Made by a program: the position numbers and the translations under genes. This document shows, piece after piece, positions 62,846-64,000 of a stretch of DNA of 64,000 nt (position 1 is the stretch's first letter; each line of letters begins with the position of its first letter). The notes under the pieces are model-generated. The model was not told where the DNA came from. It saw only the letters and a program-made list of their open reading frames with translations, and did no database searches. Source of the stretch: Oceanicaulis sp. HLUCCA04 (GTDB taxonomy: Bacteria > Pseudomonadota > Alphaproteobacteria > Caulobacterales > Maricaulaceae); contig LJSH01000001.1 of NCBI GenBank assembly GCA_001314625.1, forward strand, positions 248,001 through 312,000, written 5' to 3'.

Positions 62846-63727
62846 ATGCAATCCATGTTCCGCGGCTCGTTTACGGCTCTCATCACTCCTTTCAGCAGCG
62901 GTCAGCTTGATATCGCGGCGCTGAAGCGTGTGGTCGAACACCAGATCAATGCCGGAACGCACGGGCTGGTTCCCGTCGGTACCACGGGCGAATGCGTCAC
63001 CTTGAGCCATGATGAGCACTGCCGCGTCGTCGAAACGGTACTCGAAACCAGTGCAGGGCGTGTGCCGGTCATTGCCGGGGCCGGTTCAAACAACACCGCT
63101 CACGCCATCGAACTTGCCCGCTTTGCCAAAAGCGCCGGCGCCGACGCAGTGCTGGTCGCCGCGCCCTATTATAACAAGCCTTCGCAAGCCGGGCTGGCGG
63201 CGCACTACCTCGCCATCGCAGACGCCGTGGAAATTCCGCTTTTTGTCTACAATGTGCCGGGCCGGTCGGTGGTCGACATATCTGTCGAGACCATGGCGCA
63301 GGTCGCCAGACACCCGAACATTATCGGTGTGAAGGACGCGACCGGCGATATTCAGCGTGTCACACAGCACCGGCGCGCCATTGGCTCAGATTTCATTCAG
63401 CTCTCCGGCGAGGATGCCAGCGCACTTGGTTATAACGCCCATGGCGGAACCGGCGTGATTTCCGTTTCGTCCAACGCCGCCCCGGCGCTGTGCGCGGCGC
63501 TCCAGGCCGCAACGCTGGAAGGGCGCTGGGATGAGGCGCGAGACCTCAATGACCGGCTGCAACCGTTGCACGAGGTGATGTTTGCGTATTCCAGCCCGGC
63601 ACCGGCCAAATACGCCGCGAGCTTGCTGGGTCTGTGTTCCGCAGAGGTGCGCCTTCCTCTGGTGGAGTGCCCTGAAGCGGTGAAGGACCGGATCAGGGCA
63701 GTCCTGACGGACTTGTCGCTTATATGA
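62846..63727 (+). CDS. dapA: 4-hydroxy-tetrahydrodipicolinate synthase
   Basis: DapA condenses pyruvate with aspartate semialdehyde on the lysine and diaminopimelate pathway, supplying the cell wall. The 293-residue protein has [12 protein letters not shown], the GTTGE pair (Thr46, Thr47), VYNVPGRS with Tyr135, and the Schiff-base lysine in [10 protein letters not shown] (Lys163), all complete. ATG 62846 has AAGG 5 bases upstream and is chosen over ATG 62855. The TGA overlaps the ATG of smpB, so the two are co-transcribed and coupled. It is divergent from slt. Confidence 0.96.
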   Translation: MQSMFRGSFTALITPFSSGQLDIAALKRVVEHQINAGTHGLVPVGTTGECVTLSHDEHCRVVETVLETSAGRVPVIAGAGSNNTAHAIELARFAKSAGADAVLVAAPYYNKPSQAGLAAHYLAIADAVEIPLFVYNVPGRSVVDISVETMAQVARHPNIIGVKDATGDIQRVTQHRRAIGSDFIQLSGEDASALGYNAHGGTGVISVSSNAAPALCAALQAATLEGRWDEARDLNDRLQPLHEVMFAYSSPAPAKYAASLLGLCSAEVRLPLVECPEAVKDRIRAVLTDLSLI

Positions 63728-64000
63728 GCAAGAGCGATGATAGCGGGCTGATCGCCGTCAACCGGCGTGCCCGGTTCGATTACGAGATTGAGGACACGCT
63801 GGAAGCCGGGCTGATGCTGGTCGGCACAGAGGTAAAATCCCTGCGCCAGGGCCGGGCCAATATCGCCGAGGCCTATGTCAGCGTGGAGCGTGATGGCGCA
63901 CTCTACCTGATCAATGCCGATTTCCCGCCCTATGAAGGTGGCAACCGCTTCAATCACGAGCCGCGCCGTCACCGTAAGCTCCTGCTGCACAAGAAGCAGA
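63724..64000 (+). CDS. smpB: SsrA-binding protein SmpB, 5' part only
   Basis: SmpB binds tmRNA and is needed for trans-translation, which frees ribosomes stalled on broken mRNA. The visible 92 codons read [21 protein letters not shown], then [23 protein letters not shown], then the [11 protein letters not shown] and [16 protein letters not shown] regions. These are the family core, including the conserved GTEVKSLR motif. It starts in an ATGA overlap with dapA and runs off the window end, so its 3' end and basic tail are not seen. Confidence 0.95.
   Translation, partial: MSKSDDSGLIAVNRRARFDYEIEDTLEAGLMLVGTEVKSLRQGRANIAEAYVSVERDGALYLINADFPPYEGGNRFNHEPRRHRKLLLHKKQ

Overview
The window is a chromosomal segment of a GC-rich alphaproteobacterium. 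I infer a Caulobacterales/Maricaulales-type organism (Maricaulis, Oceanicaulis or Glycocaulis-like), from the gene order gyrA-coaD-cyclophilin-cyclophilin-queA, the iscR-iscS-sufBCDS-sufT-sufA cluster, the class II DAHP synthase and the malic enzyme with a phosphotransacetylase-like tail. This rests on gene content only, and genus is not settled. Coding density is high and ATGA-type start/stop overlaps are common. I saw no rRNA, tRNA, CRISPR array, insertion sequence or prophage.

Layout. 1-6745: the end of an ExoD-like gene, then gyrA, coaD, two cyclophilins and queA, all on the + strand. 6746-9863: a repeat-rich stretch of GC-rich palindromes around typA and a small GIY-YIG nuclease gene. 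9864-14145: glutathione reductase, class II DAHP synthase and an alginate-export-like porin. 14204-18476: on the - strand, the HU gene, then a probable metal-uptake module (DUF2946 protein, TonB receptor, PepSY reductase-like protein). 18686-21878: a four-gene - strand operon (membrane protein, MDR oxidoreductase, related membrane protein, PaaI thioesterase) plus a small + strand membrane protein. 21996-28663: Gfo/Idh oxidoreductase, gltX, a phosphoribosyltransferase, a DUF1328 protein, tyrS with an AT-rich 3' end, anmK and an alpha/beta hydrolase. 28903-36516: the SUF iron-sulfur operon, interrupted between sufB and sufC by a low-GC gene of unknown function. 36576-45707: GST, a TMEM175-like channel, a diguanylate cyclase, a DEAD-box helicase, two tandem amidohydrolases and parE. 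45759-51614: an SLT-like lipoprotein, a large autotransporter, glnA and glnB. 51725-64000: nnrD/E, maeB, MATE efflux, a superinfection-immunity-like protein, acyl-CoA ligase, a threonine dehydratase-like enzyme, Slt, dapA and the start of smpB.

How the genes work together. Most are housekeeping: DNA topology (gyrA, parE, HU), translation (gltX, tyrS, typA, queA, smpB), Fe-S assembly (suf), nitrogen assimilation (glnA/glnB), cell-wall turnover and precursors (anmK, Slt, SLT lipoprotein, dapA), and redox or metabolite repair (gor, GST, nnrD/E). I did not find an obvious new multi-gene defence or biosynthetic system. The observations most worth following are the foreign-looking gene inside the suf operon, the AT-rich 3' end of tyrS, the GIY-YIG gene embedded in structured palindromes, the duplicated leader with a mini-ORF before gor, and the inverted repeat over the start of the SLT lipoprotein gene.
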